64,000 nucleotides of DNA from Myxococcus stipitatus DSM 14675 (GCF_000331735.1 NC_020126.1:1364001-1428000); one strand, 5' to 3'; counted from the stretch's first letter, positions 44,972-55,796 are shown. Notes: generated from the sequence alone by a model not told the origin. A program made the numbers and translations.

Positions 44972-46711
44972 TCAGTCGGCGGACGGCCGAGTCGAAGGAA
45001 CAACCCGGGCGGCGAGCGGGGTGGGGGCTCCCGGCAGCGCCACCGAGGAGTCGGTGGCCACGGACATCACCTCCACACGCAGCTGGTCCAGCTGGTGGGT
45101 GGCGCCGGGGGTGCCCACGCGGGCGCGGGCGATGAAGCGGTCGGTGGACGGCGCGATGCGGTCCAGGAACGGCTGCGGCATCAGGCCCATCACACCCACG
45201 AGGATGATGAAGGGCAGCACGGTGAGCATCTCGCGCAGGTTCATGTCGCTCAGGTGCTGGTTCTCCCGGTGCGTGAGGCTGCCGAAGAACACCTTCTGCA
45301 CCATCCACAGCATGTAGGCCGCGCCCAGGATGACGCCCAGCGTGGCGAACGCGCCGAACACCGTCGTCAGGTGCGGGTTGCCCGCGGCCGCGCCCAGGTC
45401 GCTCTTGAACGTGCCCAGCAGCACCAGGAACTCACCGATGAAGCCGTTGGTGCCCGGCACCGCCACCGAGGAGAAGGTGATGATGATGAAGGCCACGGTG
45501 AACACCGGCATCACCTTCGCGATGCCGCCGAAGTCCGCCATGAGCCGCGAGTGGCGGCGCTCGTAGAGGAAGCCGAACAGGAGGAACAGCGCGCCCGTCG
45601 AGATGCCGTGGTTGAGCATCTGGTACGCGCTGCCCGTGGCGCCCTCGGCCGTCACGGCCAGCATGCCCAGCATGCAGTAGCCCAGGTGGCTCACGGACGA
45701 GTAGGCAATCAGCTTCTTGATGTCCCGCTGCGCCAGACACATCAGCGCGCCGTAGACGATGCCAATCACGGACAGCGTCGCCAGGAAGGGGCGCGCCTGC
45801 TGCGCGGCCACCGGGAAGAGCGGAATCGCGTAGCGCCAGAAGCCGAAGGTGCCCATCTTCAGCATCACGCCGGCCAGAATCATGGAGCCGGCCACCGGCG
45901 CCTGCACATGCGCGTCCGGCAACCAGGTGTGCACCGGCCACATCGGAACCTTGATGGCGAACGCCAGCGCGAAGGCGGCGAACAGCCACGGGCCCCAGGT
46001 GTACATCGTCGCGGCCATGCCCGTGAGCGAGTCACACGCGCCCGCGGGGCCTGCTTTACAGGCGGAGAGCTGGCGGTTCGCGTCCAGCAGGCCGTTGTAG
46101 ATGCTCGCGTAGTCGAACGAGCGCGCGCCCGGGGGCAGCGCGATGAAGTACACGGCGATGAGCGCCACCAGCATCAGCAGCGAGCCGACCAGCGTGTAGA
46201 GGAAGAACTTCACCGCCGCCATCTGGCGGTCCTCGGCGCCCCACACACCCACCAGGAGGTACATGGGGATGAGCATGGCCTCGAAGAAGATGTAGAAGAG
46301 CAGCACGTCCAGCGACACCAGCGCGCCCAGCATCGTCGTCTGGAGCACCAGCAGCGCCAGGTGGAACTCCTTGATGCGGTGGCTGATGTACGTGGTGGAG
46401 GCCAGCACCACCAAGGGGCCCAGGAACACGGTGAGCAGGAGCAGGCTCACGGCCAGGCCATCCACGCCCAGGTGGTAGCTCAGCCCGAACTCCTTGAACC
46501 AGTGGACCCGGTACTCCATCTGGAACTCGGGGCCGCCCGTCTCGAAGCGGAGGTACACCCACACGCCCACGAGCATGTCGATGACCATGCCGATGAACGT
46601 GACGGTGCGAATCTGCCCGGACTCGCCTGCGGGCAGCAGCAGCACCAGCGCCGCGAAGACCAGCGGCAGGAAGACGACGAGGTTGAGCAGGTGGGTGTCG
46701 AAGAAGCTCAT
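44972..46711 (-). CDS. nuoM: NADH-quinone oxidoreductase subunit M
   Basis: 579 residues from ATG 46711, which overlaps the nuoL stop (ATGA); the frame runs further upstream inside nuoL. Polytopic. FYIFFEAMLIPMYLLVGVWG carries the channel glutamate; FALAFAIKVPMWPVHTWLPDAHVQAPVAGS is the antiporter signature with the key lysine; QRDIKKLIAYSSVSHLGYCMLG and GTNGFIGEFLVLLG follow. The C-terminal 45 residues form a variable Ala/Ser-rich extension. Proton-translocating subunit of complex I. Confidence 0.97.
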   Translation of the reverse strand: MSFFDTHLLNLVVFLPLVFAALVLLLPAGESGQIRTVTFIGMVIDMLVGVWVYLRFETGGPEFQMEYRVHWFKEFGLSYHLGVDGLAVSLLLLTVFLGPLVVLASTTYISHRIKEFHLALLVLQTTMLGALVSLDVLLFYIFFEAMLIPMYLLVGVWGAEDRQMAAVKFFLYTLVGSLLMLVALIAVYFIALPPGARSFDYASIYNGLLDANRQLSACKAGPAGACDSLTGMAATMYTWGPWLFAAFALAFAIKVPMWPVHTWLPDAHVQAPVAGSMILAGVMLKMGTFGFWRYAIPLFPVAAQQARPFLATLSVIGIVYGALMCLAQRDIKKLIAYSSVSHLGYCMLGMLAVTAEGATGSAYQMLNHGISTGALFLLFGFLYERRHSRLMADFGGIAKVMPVFTVAFIIITFSSVAVPGTNGFIGEFLVLLGTFKSDLGAAAGNPHLTTVFGAFATLGVILGAAYMLWMVQKVFFGSLTHRENQHLSDMNLREMLTVLPFIILVGVMGLMPQPFLDRIAPSTDRFIARARVGTPGATHQLDQLRVEVMSVATDSSVALPGAPTPLAARVVPSTRPSAD

Positions 46712-48942
46712 TGCAGCACCTGGATGAGGGCGTAAGCCACGCCGCCCAGAAGGGCGAGGGCCATCACTGCGGCGTAGGCCTGCGCGTCGCCCGACTGGAC
46801 GTAGCGCAGCGCGCTGCCCACTCGCGCCGTCACCCACGCCGTGCCACGCACCGCCACGGTGTCGATGAGGAGCGCGTCCACCACGCGGAAGAGGATGAAG
46901 GCCGTGAACTTCACGGGCCGGATGATGACCAGCTCGTACAGCTCATCCACGTAGAACTTGTTCTGCGCCGCGCGGCGCACCGCCCGGGCGAAGGCCGGAG
47001 CAGGCTGGCCCGCGCGGGACGGGAAGAACTTCAGGTACAGGAAGCCCGCCAGCGCGCCGCCGGACACGGCCACCAGCCACGCGAAGACGTAGTCGCCCAG
47101 CGCCGGAACACTCGTGTCCAGCTCCACCGTCTTGCCCGTGGCCACCACGCGGTTCATCGCGGAGAAGACCGGGCTCAGGAAGTTCTCGAACACCGGCTGC
47201 GGCCGGCCGTCGCTGGAGGCCTTCAGCAGCGGCCACGCGTACACGGAGGACACCACGCTGAGGAGGGCCAGGACCACCAGGGGCAGCGTCATCTGCCACG
47301 CGCTCTCGTGCGCGTGGGCCACGCGGGCCTCCTTGGAGCGGGGCCCCTCGAAGGTCAGCAGGTACACGCGCGTCATGTAGAACGCGGTGCAGGCGGCGAT
47401 GAGCAGGCCCAGGTAGTAGACGACGCTGGACACCCAGGGCAGGCCCGCCAGGTGGTTGTGGTGCACGCCGTGGAAGATGGCGTCCTTGGAGAAGAAGCCG
47501 GACAGCGGGACGATGCCGGTGATGGCCAGGGTGGCGACGAAGAACGTGCCCCAGGTCCACTTCATCTCGCGGCGCAGGCCGCCCAGCTTCTTGATGTCCG
47601 TCTCATCCCCGTTGCCGTGCATCACGCTGCCGGCGCCGAGGAAGAGGCACGCCTTGAAGAACGCGTGCGTCACCAGGTGGAGCACCGCCGCCCAGAAGAT
47701 GCCCATGCCCACGCCCATGAACATGATGCCCAGCTGGGACACGGTGGAGTAGGCCAGCACCTTCTTGATGTCGTCCTGCGCGAAGGCGATGAGCGCCGCG
47801 AGCAGCGAGGTCAGCGCGCCGATGATGGCCACCGTGGCCATGGCCGTGGGGCTGAGCACCAGCAGCGCGGACATGCGGCTGAACAGGTAGACGCCCGCGG
47901 TGACCATCGTCGCGGCGTGGATGAGGGCGGAGACCGGCGTCGGGCCAGCCATCGCGTCCGGCAGCCAGACGTACAGCGGCAGCTGCGCGCTCTTGCCGGC
48001 GGCGCCCAGGAGGAACAGCAGCAGCGCGGCCGTCATCACCCCGCCGAACGTGTAGCCCTCCAGCGGGCCGGCGTTGATGACGGTGGACAGGTTCACCTGG
48101 CCAGGGCCGCCGTCGGGCAGCGCCTCCGCCATCTTCTGCAGGCCCAGGAAGGTGACGGGGCCCTTGTCGGAGAGCGCGGACGCGTAGCGCTGGCTGCTGG
48201 TGCCCACCGACGTGAAGTCGCGCTCATCCGCCTGGCGGGTGAAGGCGCCCACGGTGAGGACCATGAGGAACGTGGCGATGAGGAACGCGAAGTCACCGAT
48301 GCGGTTGGTGACGAACGCCTTGCGGCCCGCCCACGCCTTCGCCGGGTCCTCGTACCAGAAGCCGATGAGCAGGTAGCTGGCCATGCCCACGCCTTCCCAG
48401 CCCACGAAGAGCAGGACCAGGTTGTCGGCCATCACCAGCACGAGCATCGCCGCGACGAACAGGTTCAGGTACGCGAAGAACCGCGCGTAGGCCGGGTCGT
48501 GCTCCATGTAGCTGGTGGAGTACAGGTGGATGAGGAAGCCCACGCCGGTGATGACCAGCAGCAGGATTCCGGACAGATGGTCCACCATCAGGCCGAAGTT
48601 CACCCGGAAGTCGCCCGCGGAGAACCAGGTGCCGTAGTCGTACGCGAGCGCGTACCGCACGTAGTCCCGGTCCTGGCCGAACGGGTTGACGAAGAAGGAC
48701 AGCAGCCGCCGGCTCTCCAGGTCCATGCTGCTGGTGGCCCAGAAGGTCAGCACGCTCAACACGAACGCGCCGCCCACGGTGGAGCAGGCGATGAGGTGCA
48801 CGTTGGCGCGGCCCAGCATCTTGCCGAACACGCCGCAGATGAACGCGCCCAAGAGCGGCAGGGCGATGATGAGCCACAGTGACGGCGCCAGCACATCCGG
48901 AGCGACCGGCGCCACCTGCAGGAATTCCGAGAGGGAGGTCAT
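46708..48942 (-). CDS. nuoL: NADH-quinone oxidoreductase subunit L
   Basis: 744 residues; AGGAG lies 7 nt before the ATG. Motifs: NLVLLFVGWEGVGMASYLLIGFWY with the conserved glutamate, GAAGKSAQLPLYVWLPDAMAGPTPVSALIHAATMVTAG, AFAQDDIKKVLAYSTVSQLGIMFMG, and FSKDAIFHG. A C-terminal stretch (about 600-744) holds the lateral amphipathic helix that spans nuoM and nuoN. It is the distal proton-pumping subunit of the membrane arm. Overlaps nuoM by 4 nt. Confidence 0.97.
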   Translation of the reverse strand: MTSLSEFLQVAPVAPDVLAPSLWLIIALPLLGAFICGVFGKMLGRANVHLIACSTVGGAFVLSVLTFWATSSMDLESRRLLSFFVNPFGQDRDYVRYALAYDYGTWFSAGDFRVNFGLMVDHLSGILLLVITGVGFLIHLYSTSYMEHDPAYARFFAYLNLFVAAMLVLVMADNLVLLFVGWEGVGMASYLLIGFWYEDPAKAWAGRKAFVTNRIGDFAFLIATFLMVLTVGAFTRQADERDFTSVGTSSQRYASALSDKGPVTFLGLQKMAEALPDGGPGQVNLSTVINAGPLEGYTFGGVMTAALLLFLLGAAGKSAQLPLYVWLPDAMAGPTPVSALIHAATMVTAGVYLFSRMSALLVLSPTAMATVAIIGALTSLLAALIAFAQDDIKKVLAYSTVSQLGIMFMGVGMGIFWAAVLHLVTHAFFKACLFLGAGSVMHGNGDETDIKKLGGLRREMKWTWGTFFVATLAITGIVPLSGFFSKDAIFHGVHHNHLAGLPWVSSVVYYLGLLIAACTAFYMTRVYLLTFEGPRSKEARVAHAHESAWQMTLPLVVLALLSVVSSVYAWPLLKASSDGRPQPVFENFLSPVFSAMNRVVATGKTVELDTSVPALGDYVFAWLVAVSGGALAGFLYLKFFPSRAGQPAPAFARAVRRAAQNKFYVDELYELVIIRPVKFTAFILFRVVDALLIDTVAVRGTAWVTARVGSALRYVQSGDAQAYAAVMALALLGGVAYALIQVLQ

Positions 48943-48964
48943 GAATGGGCTCCTGGCGGGTCCG

Positions 48965-49267
48965 TCAGTGCTTCATGGTCCGGAGGTCTTCCACCAGGAC
49001 GCTGCCTCGGCTCCGGAAGACGGCGATGACGATGGCCAACCCGATGGCCGCTTCAGACGCGGCCACCGCGATGACGAAGAAGGCGGAGACATGCCCGATG
49101 ACGTCACCGTGCATGCGGGCGAACGCCAGGAAGGTCAGGTTCGCCGCGTTGAGCATCAGCTCCACGCACATGAACACGACCAGGGCGTTGCGGCGCACCA
49201 TCACGCCAAACATGCCCATGCAGAAGAGGGCGGCGGCAAGCAGGAGGTAGTAGGGGATGGGGACCAT
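48965..49267 (-). CDS. nuoK: NADH-quinone oxidoreductase subunit K
   Basis: 100 residues from ATG 49267; an upstream in-frame start would add a hydrophilic stretch not seen in the family. Three membrane helices: YYLLLAAALFCMGMFGVM, ALVVFMCVELMLNAANLTFLAF with the conserved Glu, and VIGHVSAFFVIAVAASEAAIGLAIVIAVF with the second Glu. These carboxylates are part of the proton path. 22 bp separate it from nuoL. Confidence 0.95.
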   Translation of the reverse strand: MVPIPYYLLLAAALFCMGMFGVMVRRNALVVFMCVELMLNAANLTFLAFARMHGDVIGHVSAFFVIAVAASEAAIGLAIVIAVFRSRGSVLVEDLRTMKH

Positions 49268-49341
49268 GGCCGATTCGGGGCCTCGCGAGCGGGCGACCTG
49301 CGCCGCCATCTAGCACAGAAAGTTTGGGGGGGTCGGGGCGA

Positions 49342-49847
49342 TCAGATTCGCGACTTGGCCACCACCACCGCGCCCACCATCGCCACCAGGAGCAGCAAGC
49401 TCACCGCCTCGAAGGGGAGCAGCCACTGGGTGAAGATGGTCTGACCCAGCGTGGCCATGGTGCCGAAGCTGGCCTGCGTCGCCGCGCTCATCGTCGGAGG
49501 CGCGCCGGCCGGCAGCTTCAGCAGGACGATTCCCAGCACCACCAGGAGGCCCACCGTCGCCGCGCCACCCACGATGCGCGCCAGCGTGGGCTTGCCCCGC
49601 GTGGGGGACTCGCCCAGGTTGAGCAGCATGATGACGAACAGGAAGAGCACCATGATGGCGCCCGCGTAGACCATCACCTGGAGGATGGCGACGGTGTGCG
49701 CCCAGAGCAGGACGTACAGGCCCGCCAGGAAGAAGAACGTGGAGACCAGGGCCATGGCGGAGTTGATGGGGCTCCGCGCGAAGATGACCGTGCCGGCCGA
49801 CAGCAGCGTCAGGAGCGCGAACGCCCCGAAAAGGATGAGCTCGATGT

Positions 49848-49851
<4 letters not shown>
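49342..49851 (-). CDS. nuoJ: NADH-quinone oxidoreductase subunit J
   Basis: 169 residues from TTG 49851, which overlaps the nuoF stop (TTGA). Five hydrophobic helices; FGAFALLTLLSAGTVIFARSPINSAMALVSTFFFLAGLYVLL and QVMVYAGAIMVLFLFVIMLLNL are diagnostic, the latter with the helix-3 pi-bulge region. In most operons nuoG, H and I lie between nuoF and nuoJ; here they are missing. Confidence 0.94.
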
Positions 49852-51188
<1,337 letters not shown>

Positions 51189-51226
51189 GTGATGACGTCC
51201 TACCTGAGAAGTGAAAGGAGTGGGCT

Positions 51227-51715
51227 TCAGCTCAGCTTGGCCAGGATGGCGTCCAGCTTGGCGCGGGTGAGGCTCTCGTGGTGGTCCTCGTTGATCTGCA
51301 GGCACGGCGCGGTGCCGCAGGAGGCCAGGCACTCGGTCTCGCGCAAGGTGAACTTCTCGTTGGCTTCACCCGCCTTGAGGCCGAGCTTCTCCTCGAGGTA
51401 CGCGAGCATCTTCTCCGCGCCCCAGAGCGAGCAGGACAGGTTCGTGCAGACATCCACGACGTACTTGCCCGGCTTCTTCAGGTGGTACATCACGTAGAAG
51501 CTCGCGACCTCGTAGGCGCGCTCCGGAGTCACCTCCAGATGCTTCGCGACCAGCCGGAGGCCTTCGGGCGGCAGCCAGCCCTTGATCTCCTGGAGCAGCC
51601 GCAGCGCCGGGAGCATGCCCGCGCTTTTGCGATCAGAGGGGTAGTGGGAGATGATCTCCGCGATACCCGCGTCGAACTTCTTCTGCTCTTCAGGAGTGAA
51701 CAGGGGCTCCGCCAT
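51227..51715 (-). CDS. nuoE: NADH-quinone oxidoreductase subunit E
   Basis: 162 residues. FTPEEQKKFDAGIAEIISHYP starts the helical N-part; the thioredoxin-like domain holds the four 2Fe-2S (N1a) cysteines: VCTNLSCSLWG near residues 90-95 and ECLASCGTAPC near 128-138. It is the peripheral electron-transfer subunit paired with nuoF. No ribosome site precedes the ATG and the candidate promoter ends only about 12 nt upstream, so the mRNA may be nearly leaderless. Confidence 0.96.
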   Translation of the reverse strand: MAEPLFTPEEQKKFDAGIAEIISHYPSDRKSAGMLPALRLLQEIKGWLPPEGLRLVAKHLEVTPERAYEVASFYVMYHLKKPGKYVVDVCTNLSCSLWGAEKMLAYLEEKLGLKAGEANEKFTLRETECLASCGTAPCLQINEDHHESLTRAKLDAILAKLS

Positions 51716-51726
51716 GGCGGGGGGCT

Positions 51727-51755
51727 ACGTATTGCTCCAAAGGCCGCGTTGTCAA
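51727..51755 (-). promoter_or_regulatory. Candidate promoter of the nuoEFJKLMN operon
   Basis: On the minus strand a perfect -35 TTGACA (51755-51750), a 17-nt spacer, and a poor -10 ATACGT (51732-51727). Predicted start lies about 5-6 nt before the nuoE ATG. Confidence 0.4.
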
Positions 51756-51820
51756 CATAAACCCTCGACGCTACACTGGGCCGCCATCAGCAAATTGCCG
51801 AGCGATTTCAACCCCTTGTT

Positions 51821-52570
51821 ATGACCCCGGGACCAGAGAACAAGCGTCAGCACCCCCGGGTCCCGGCCGTGCTGAAGGTGGAGTACGCGGACGGGCGCCA
51901 GGCGCGTGACGTCACGGAGAACCTGTCCCATACGGGACTCTTCGTCCAGACCGACCAGGTCTTCACCCTGGGAGACGAGGTGCGGCTCGCACTTTCTTTC
52001 CCGGGACTGCTGGATCCGGTAGAAGTCACCGGCATCGTGGCCTGGGTGAGGCCCGCGGGCTTCGATCAGCCCGGAGGTGTCGGCGTCCGCGTCGAGCGCG
52101 CGGAGGACAGGCGGAGACTGGGTGACATCTTGAGTGCGGCAGGACCCAACAGCCACGCGTCCCACGTCGAGCACGAGGGCTACCGTGTGCTCATCGTCGA
52201 GGACAACCCGCACATCATCGAGATGTACAGCTACGTCCTGAAGAAGCTGGCCTCGGGAGAGCTGCACGGGAAGGTCCCCCTGGAGGTCCACTTCGCGCCG
52301 GACGGCCACCACGCGCTCCTGATGCTGCGCGAGAGCCGCTTCAGCCTGGTGATGACGGACCTCTACATGCCGGTGATGGACGGCTTCGCCCTGGTGGAGC
52401 GCATCCGCGAGGAAGAGGCCCTCAGGGCCATCCCCGTCATCGCCATCTCGGCGGGAGGCAAGGAGGCGCAGGACCGCGCGCTGCAACTGGGCGTGGATAT
52501 CTACCTGCGCAAGCCCGTGAAGTTCGTCGAGGTGCTGGAGACGGTGAAGCAGCTCCTTCGCATCAAGTGA
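51821..52570 (+). CDS. PilZ domain - receiver domain protein
   Basis: 249 residues. PilZ domain (about 6-100) keeps the c-di-GMP motifs: RQHPR (RxxxR) at residues 9-13 and NLSHTGLF ((D/N)xSxxG) at 34-41. A receiver domain follows (about 120-245): YRVLIVEDN, phosphoacceptor in VMTDLYMPVMDGF, ISAGG, and LRKPVKF with the conserved Lys. It would join c-di-GMP sensing with phosphorelay input; no output domain is present, so it likely acts by protein contact. Divergent from nuoE. Confidence 0.92.
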   Translation: MTPGPENKRQHPRVPAVLKVEYADGRQARDVTENLSHTGLFVQTDQVFTLGDEVRLALSFPGLLDPVEVTGIVAWVRPAGFDQPGGVGVRVERAEDRRRLGDILSAAGPNSHASHVEHEGYRVLIVEDNPHIIEMYSYVLKKLASGELHGKVPLEVHFAPDGHHALLMLRESRFSLVMTDLYMPVMDGFALVERIREEEALRAIPVIAISAGGKEAQDRALQLGVDIYLRKPVKFVEVLETVKQLLRIK

Positions 52571-52636
52571 AGACGCCCGGGTACCGGCAGTCCCACGTTG
52601 AGTGATGGCGGGCGGGCGTCGTAGAGTCGCCTACCC

Positions 52637-54235
52637 ATGCCGAAGGCCGCCATCAACCGCGACGCCGTCAGTGGCGAGGCGCTGTTCATCCTCCGAAACC
52701 TGAGGGAGAACGGCCGACTAGGACGCTCGAACAAACTGGCCGATGTGAAGGCCTCGCTCGAACCGTCCGTCTCGCTCGAGTTCGACAACTACTTCTTCTT
52801 CCTGCGCAAGTTCCACTACATCGCCATGGACCGCGAGGCCCAGCTCAAGCTCACCGAGCAGGGCGAGCGCGTGGCGGGTGGGGAGCTTTCGGACCGCTTC
52901 TCCACGGAGGTGGGGGAGTTCTTCGCCGACCAGCTCGCCTCCGCCGAGGACGAGCCGCCCGTGGCGCAGGGGACCGAGGAGCCGATGGTCGTCCCGCCGC
53001 CTCCTCCGGAGCTGTTGCTGGACGAGACGGAGGTCGTTCCCACGGCGCAGACGCAAATCTCGCTGCCTCCCTCGCCGCCGCCCATGCCTCCCATGCGGGC
53101 CTCGCGCTCGGCCATGCCCGCGTTGGACCTGACGCCGCCGCCGAACACGTCCCAGGTGCCCGCACCGGCTCCGGCCGCCTCGCCCGTGGCGCTGGTCAGC
53201 CCCGCGGTTCCCGAGGGGCGCCGGGAGACGTCCATCGGACTTGCTCCCACGGCGCCCGCGTCGCCGCAGCCCCTTGCCTCTCCTCCGCCGTCCGCGACTG
53301 CCTCCATGCCCCCTCCCGCCGCCACCGCTGCTCCTGTTGCCGCCGCGCCCGCCGCTCCGAAGGGCAATGAGCTGGACCTGCGCTACCAGAAGTTCGACCC
53401 CATCGGCACGGGCCCGCTGGGCACGGTGTTCAAGGGCCGCTTCACGGCGCTGGGCTTGGACATCTGCCTCAAGGAACTCAAGGACATCTTCGGCTACTTC
53501 TCCTTCCTCCAGCGGGGGGAGGTGCTCAAGCGGCTGAAGAAGGAGCTGTGCGCGCAGGCCCAGGTGCGCCACCCCGGCATCGTCCAGGTGGTGGACCAGA
53601 ACGTGGAGGCCGCGCGCCCCTACTTCGTGCTGGAGCTGATGAACGGCAGCCTGAAGGAGCGGCTGGAGGCCGGGGGTGGCAGCGGCGTGCCGGTGCCCTT
53701 CGCGCTGCGCACGTTCCTGCAGATGGCCTATGGCCTGCGCGCCGCGCACGCCGTGGGGCTGACGCACCACAACCTCAAGCCGGAGAACGTCCTCTTCGAC
53801 GGGTACGGCAATGCCAAGCTGGCCGACTTCGGTCTGGGCCGGGTGGTGGAGGTGGACTCGACCAAGGGCATGCCCCAGGTCTTCGTGGGCACCGGCGGCA
53901 TGGCCTACATGGCCCCGGAGCTGATGAACCGGGGACCCAAGGAGCCGGGCCCGTCCGCGGACATCTACGGCCTGGGCATCATGCTCTACGAGATGCTCAC
54001 CGGGCAGATTCCCGGCCGCCGCTCGCCGCTTCCCTCGGAGGTCAACCCCGAGGCGCCCAGCGGGCTGGACCAGCTCTTCGACAAGGCCACCCAGGACAAG
54101 CGCGAGCAGCGCTACCCGGACGTGGATGCCATGCTCGAGGACTTCTACAAGGCGTTCCCCGAGAAGGAGTTCCTCACGCGCGGGGACCTCGTCCTCTCGT
54201 CGGATGCGCCGCAGCAACAGCAGCCGCAGTCGTGA
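52637..54235 (+). CDS. Serine/threonine kinase-like protein lacking catalytic Asp
   Basis: 532 residues. N-terminal 1-90: a small helical/winged-helix-like module with DNYFFFLRKFHYIAMD. Residues about 100-245 are a Pro/Ala-rich linker. The kinase fold spans about 250-510: glycine loop IGTGPLGTVFKG, lysine in ICLKELKD near 278, a catalytic loop reading HHNLKPEN at 377-384 in place of HRDLKPEN, an intact DFGLG, and APELM. The Asp-to-Asn change at 379 removes the catalytic base, so it is probably a pseudokinase scaffold or ATP sensor. No transmembrane segment. It lies 66 bp downstream of the PilZ-receiver gene. Confidence 0.87.
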   Translation: MPKAAINRDAVSGEALFILRNLRENGRLGRSNKLADVKASLEPSVSLEFDNYFFFLRKFHYIAMDREAQLKLTEQGERVAGGELSDRFSTEVGEFFADQLASAEDEPPVAQGTEEPMVVPPPPPELLLDETEVVPTAQTQISLPPSPPPMPPMRASRSAMPALDLTPPPNTSQVPAPAPAASPVALVSPAVPEGRRETSIGLAPTAPASPQPLASPPPSATASMPPPAATAAPVAAAPAAPKGNELDLRYQKFDPIGTGPLGTVFKGRFTALGLDICLKELKDIFGYFSFLQRGEVLKRLKKELCAQAQVRHPGIVQVVDQNVEAARPYFVLELMNGSLKERLEAGGGSGVPVPFALRTFLQMAYGLRAAHAVGLTHHNLKPENVLFDGYGNAKLADFGLGRVVEVDSTKGMPQVFVGTGGMAYMAPELMNRGPKEPGPSADIYGLGIMLYEMLTGQIPGRRSPLPSEVNPEAPSGLDQLFDKATQDKREQRYPDVDAMLEDFYKAFPEKEFLTRGDLVLSSDAPQQQQPQS

Positions 54236-54595
54236 TGTGAGTCCGGGCGCGGGCTGCTGAAGCCCGCACCGGTCGTTCGCCCGGGTGGGGACCGCGTGTT
54301 CCTCCCGGGGGTTCTGTCATCAGCCCGACAGTTCCGCGGGGTGAGGGTGCATGCGCCTCGTCGCCACCCCATTCGCGGGGGGCTGGTGCGCTCCCGATGA
54401 GCCGGTGTGACCTGGTGGCGAGGACTGCTGCCGTTCGCATGCAGCGGTCTGCGTCGGGACTCGGCGGTTCGGGGCGCGAGGGACCCTGGCTCATCACCTG
54501 GCTGGAAGCCCCCCGGGCTTCGTGACAGGGCCTTGCGTCATGCGCCCGTGAAGCCCGCCCCGTTGGCGAGAGGGGCGTGGCATTGTCCGCGCGCC
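54236..54595. other. Intergenic region before serB (360 bp)
   Basis: It holds a terminator hairpin at its left end; the rest is GC-rich without clear promoter, repeat or coding signal. The serB frame is open across part of it, but no supported start lies there. Confidence 0.4.
54249..54267 (+). terminator. Hairpin after kinase-like gene
   Basis: GCGGGCT (54249-54255) and AGCCCGC (54261-54267) form a perfect 7-bp stem with loop GCTGA, 13 nt past the stop. No T run. Confidence 0.5.
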
Positions 54596-55789
54596 ATGAC
54601 CTCGACTTCCTCTGGTTGCCTGCTCATCACCGTCACGGGCAAGGACCATCCCTCCATCACCTCCCGCTTCACGGGCCTGTTGGCCCAGGCGGGCGCGGAG
54701 CTGCTCGACGTGGAGCAGGTGGTGGTGCAGGGCCGCCTCACGCTGTGCCTGCTCGTTCGTCTGCCCGACACACGTGGCGTCCCGAAGGAGCTGCTCTTCG
54801 CGGCTCGGGAGCTGGGCGTGGCGCTCGACTTCCAGGCGGTGGAGTCGCCGGACGTCGCCGCGAGTCCCGTGGCGGCTCGCTACGTCGTCACCGCCGTGGG
54901 GCGCGCGCTGGGCGCTCGCGAGCTGCACTCGCTGACGTCGCACCTGTCCGAGCAGGGCGCGCTCGTGGAGCGCATCGTCCGGCTGACGCACACGCACCTG
55001 GGCTCGGTGGAGCTGCACGTCACGCTGCCTGCGTCGGTGGACCCGGAGGCGCTGAAGCGCTCGCTGCTGGCGCTGTCCATGCGCGACAACACCTTCGACG
55101 TGGCGCTGCAGCGCGAGAGCTTGTTCCGCCGCAGCAAGCGGATGGTGGTGATGGACATGGACTCCACGCTCATCCGCATCGAGGTCATCGACGAGCTCGC
55201 GCGGGCGTATGGCGTGGGGGAGCAGGTGTCTCGCATCACCGAGCGCGCCATGCACGGTGAGATGGACTACGACGAGTCCTTGCGTCAGCGCGTGTCGTTG
55301 CTGGCGGGACTGGATGTCTCCGTGCTGCGCCAGCTCGCGGCGAACCTGCCGCTGACGGAGGGCGCGGAGACGCTGGTGAAGGTGCTCAAGCGCCTGGGCT
55401 ACCGCACCGCGGTCATCAGCGGAGGCTTCTCCGTGGCGGCCGAGGCGCTCAAGGCGCGGCTCGGCATCGACCATGCCTTCTCCAATGTGCTCGAGGAATC
55501 GGATGGAAAGCTCACCGGCCGCACCGTGGGCCCCATCGTCAACGCGCGTCGCAAGGCGGAGCTGCTGGAGCAATTGGCGAAGCAGGAAGGCATCCTGCTG
55601 GAGCAGGTCATCGCGGTGGGCGATGGCGCCAATGACTTGCTGATGCTGGAGCGCGCGGGATTGGGAATCGCCTTCCGCGCCAAGCCTCGGCTTCGAGAGG
55701 CCGCTGATACATCGATTTCAGCGGGCGGATTGGACACCATCCTCTACCTCCTGGGGCTCACCGGACGCGAGCTCCAGGAAGCAGGCTGA
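54596..55789 (+). CDS. serB: Phosphoserine phosphatase with ACT domains
   Basis: 397 residues; the start is the ATG giving CLLITVTGKDHPSITSRFTGLLAQ, an ACT-type regulatory domain, and a second ACT-like segment lies at about 85-165. The HAD phosphatase domain begins with MDMDSTLI near residues 186-193 (nucleophile Asp and acid/base Asp), then VISGGFSVAAEAL, and GDGANDLLML, the magnesium motif. It completes serine synthesis by dephosphorylating O-phosphoserine. ACT domains probably sense serine. Mycobacterial SerB2 has the same two-ACT plan. Confidence 0.95.
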   Translation: MTSTSSGCLLITVTGKDHPSITSRFTGLLAQAGAELLDVEQVVVQGRLTLCLLVRLPDTRGVPKELLFAARELGVALDFQAVESPDVAASPVAARYVVTAVGRALGARELHSLTSHLSEQGALVERIVRLTHTHLGSVELHVTLPASVDPEALKRSLLALSMRDNTFDVALQRESLFRRSKRMVVMDMDSTLIRIEVIDELARAYGVGEQVSRITERAMHGEMDYDESLRQRVSLLAGLDVSVLRQLAANLPLTEGAETLVKVLKRLGYRTAVISGGFSVAAEALKARLGIDHAFSNVLEESDGKLTGRTVGPIVNARRKAELLEQLAKQEGILLEQVIAVGDGANDLLMLERAGLGIAFRAKPRLREAADTSISAGGLDTILYLLGLTGRELQEAG

Positions 55790-55796
55790 GCCGCGA

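Noticed and set aside
44021..48882. Long open frames opposite nuoN, nuoM and nuoL
   Set aside because: They mirror transmembrane genes and are His/Arg/Gln-rich shadows without motifs.
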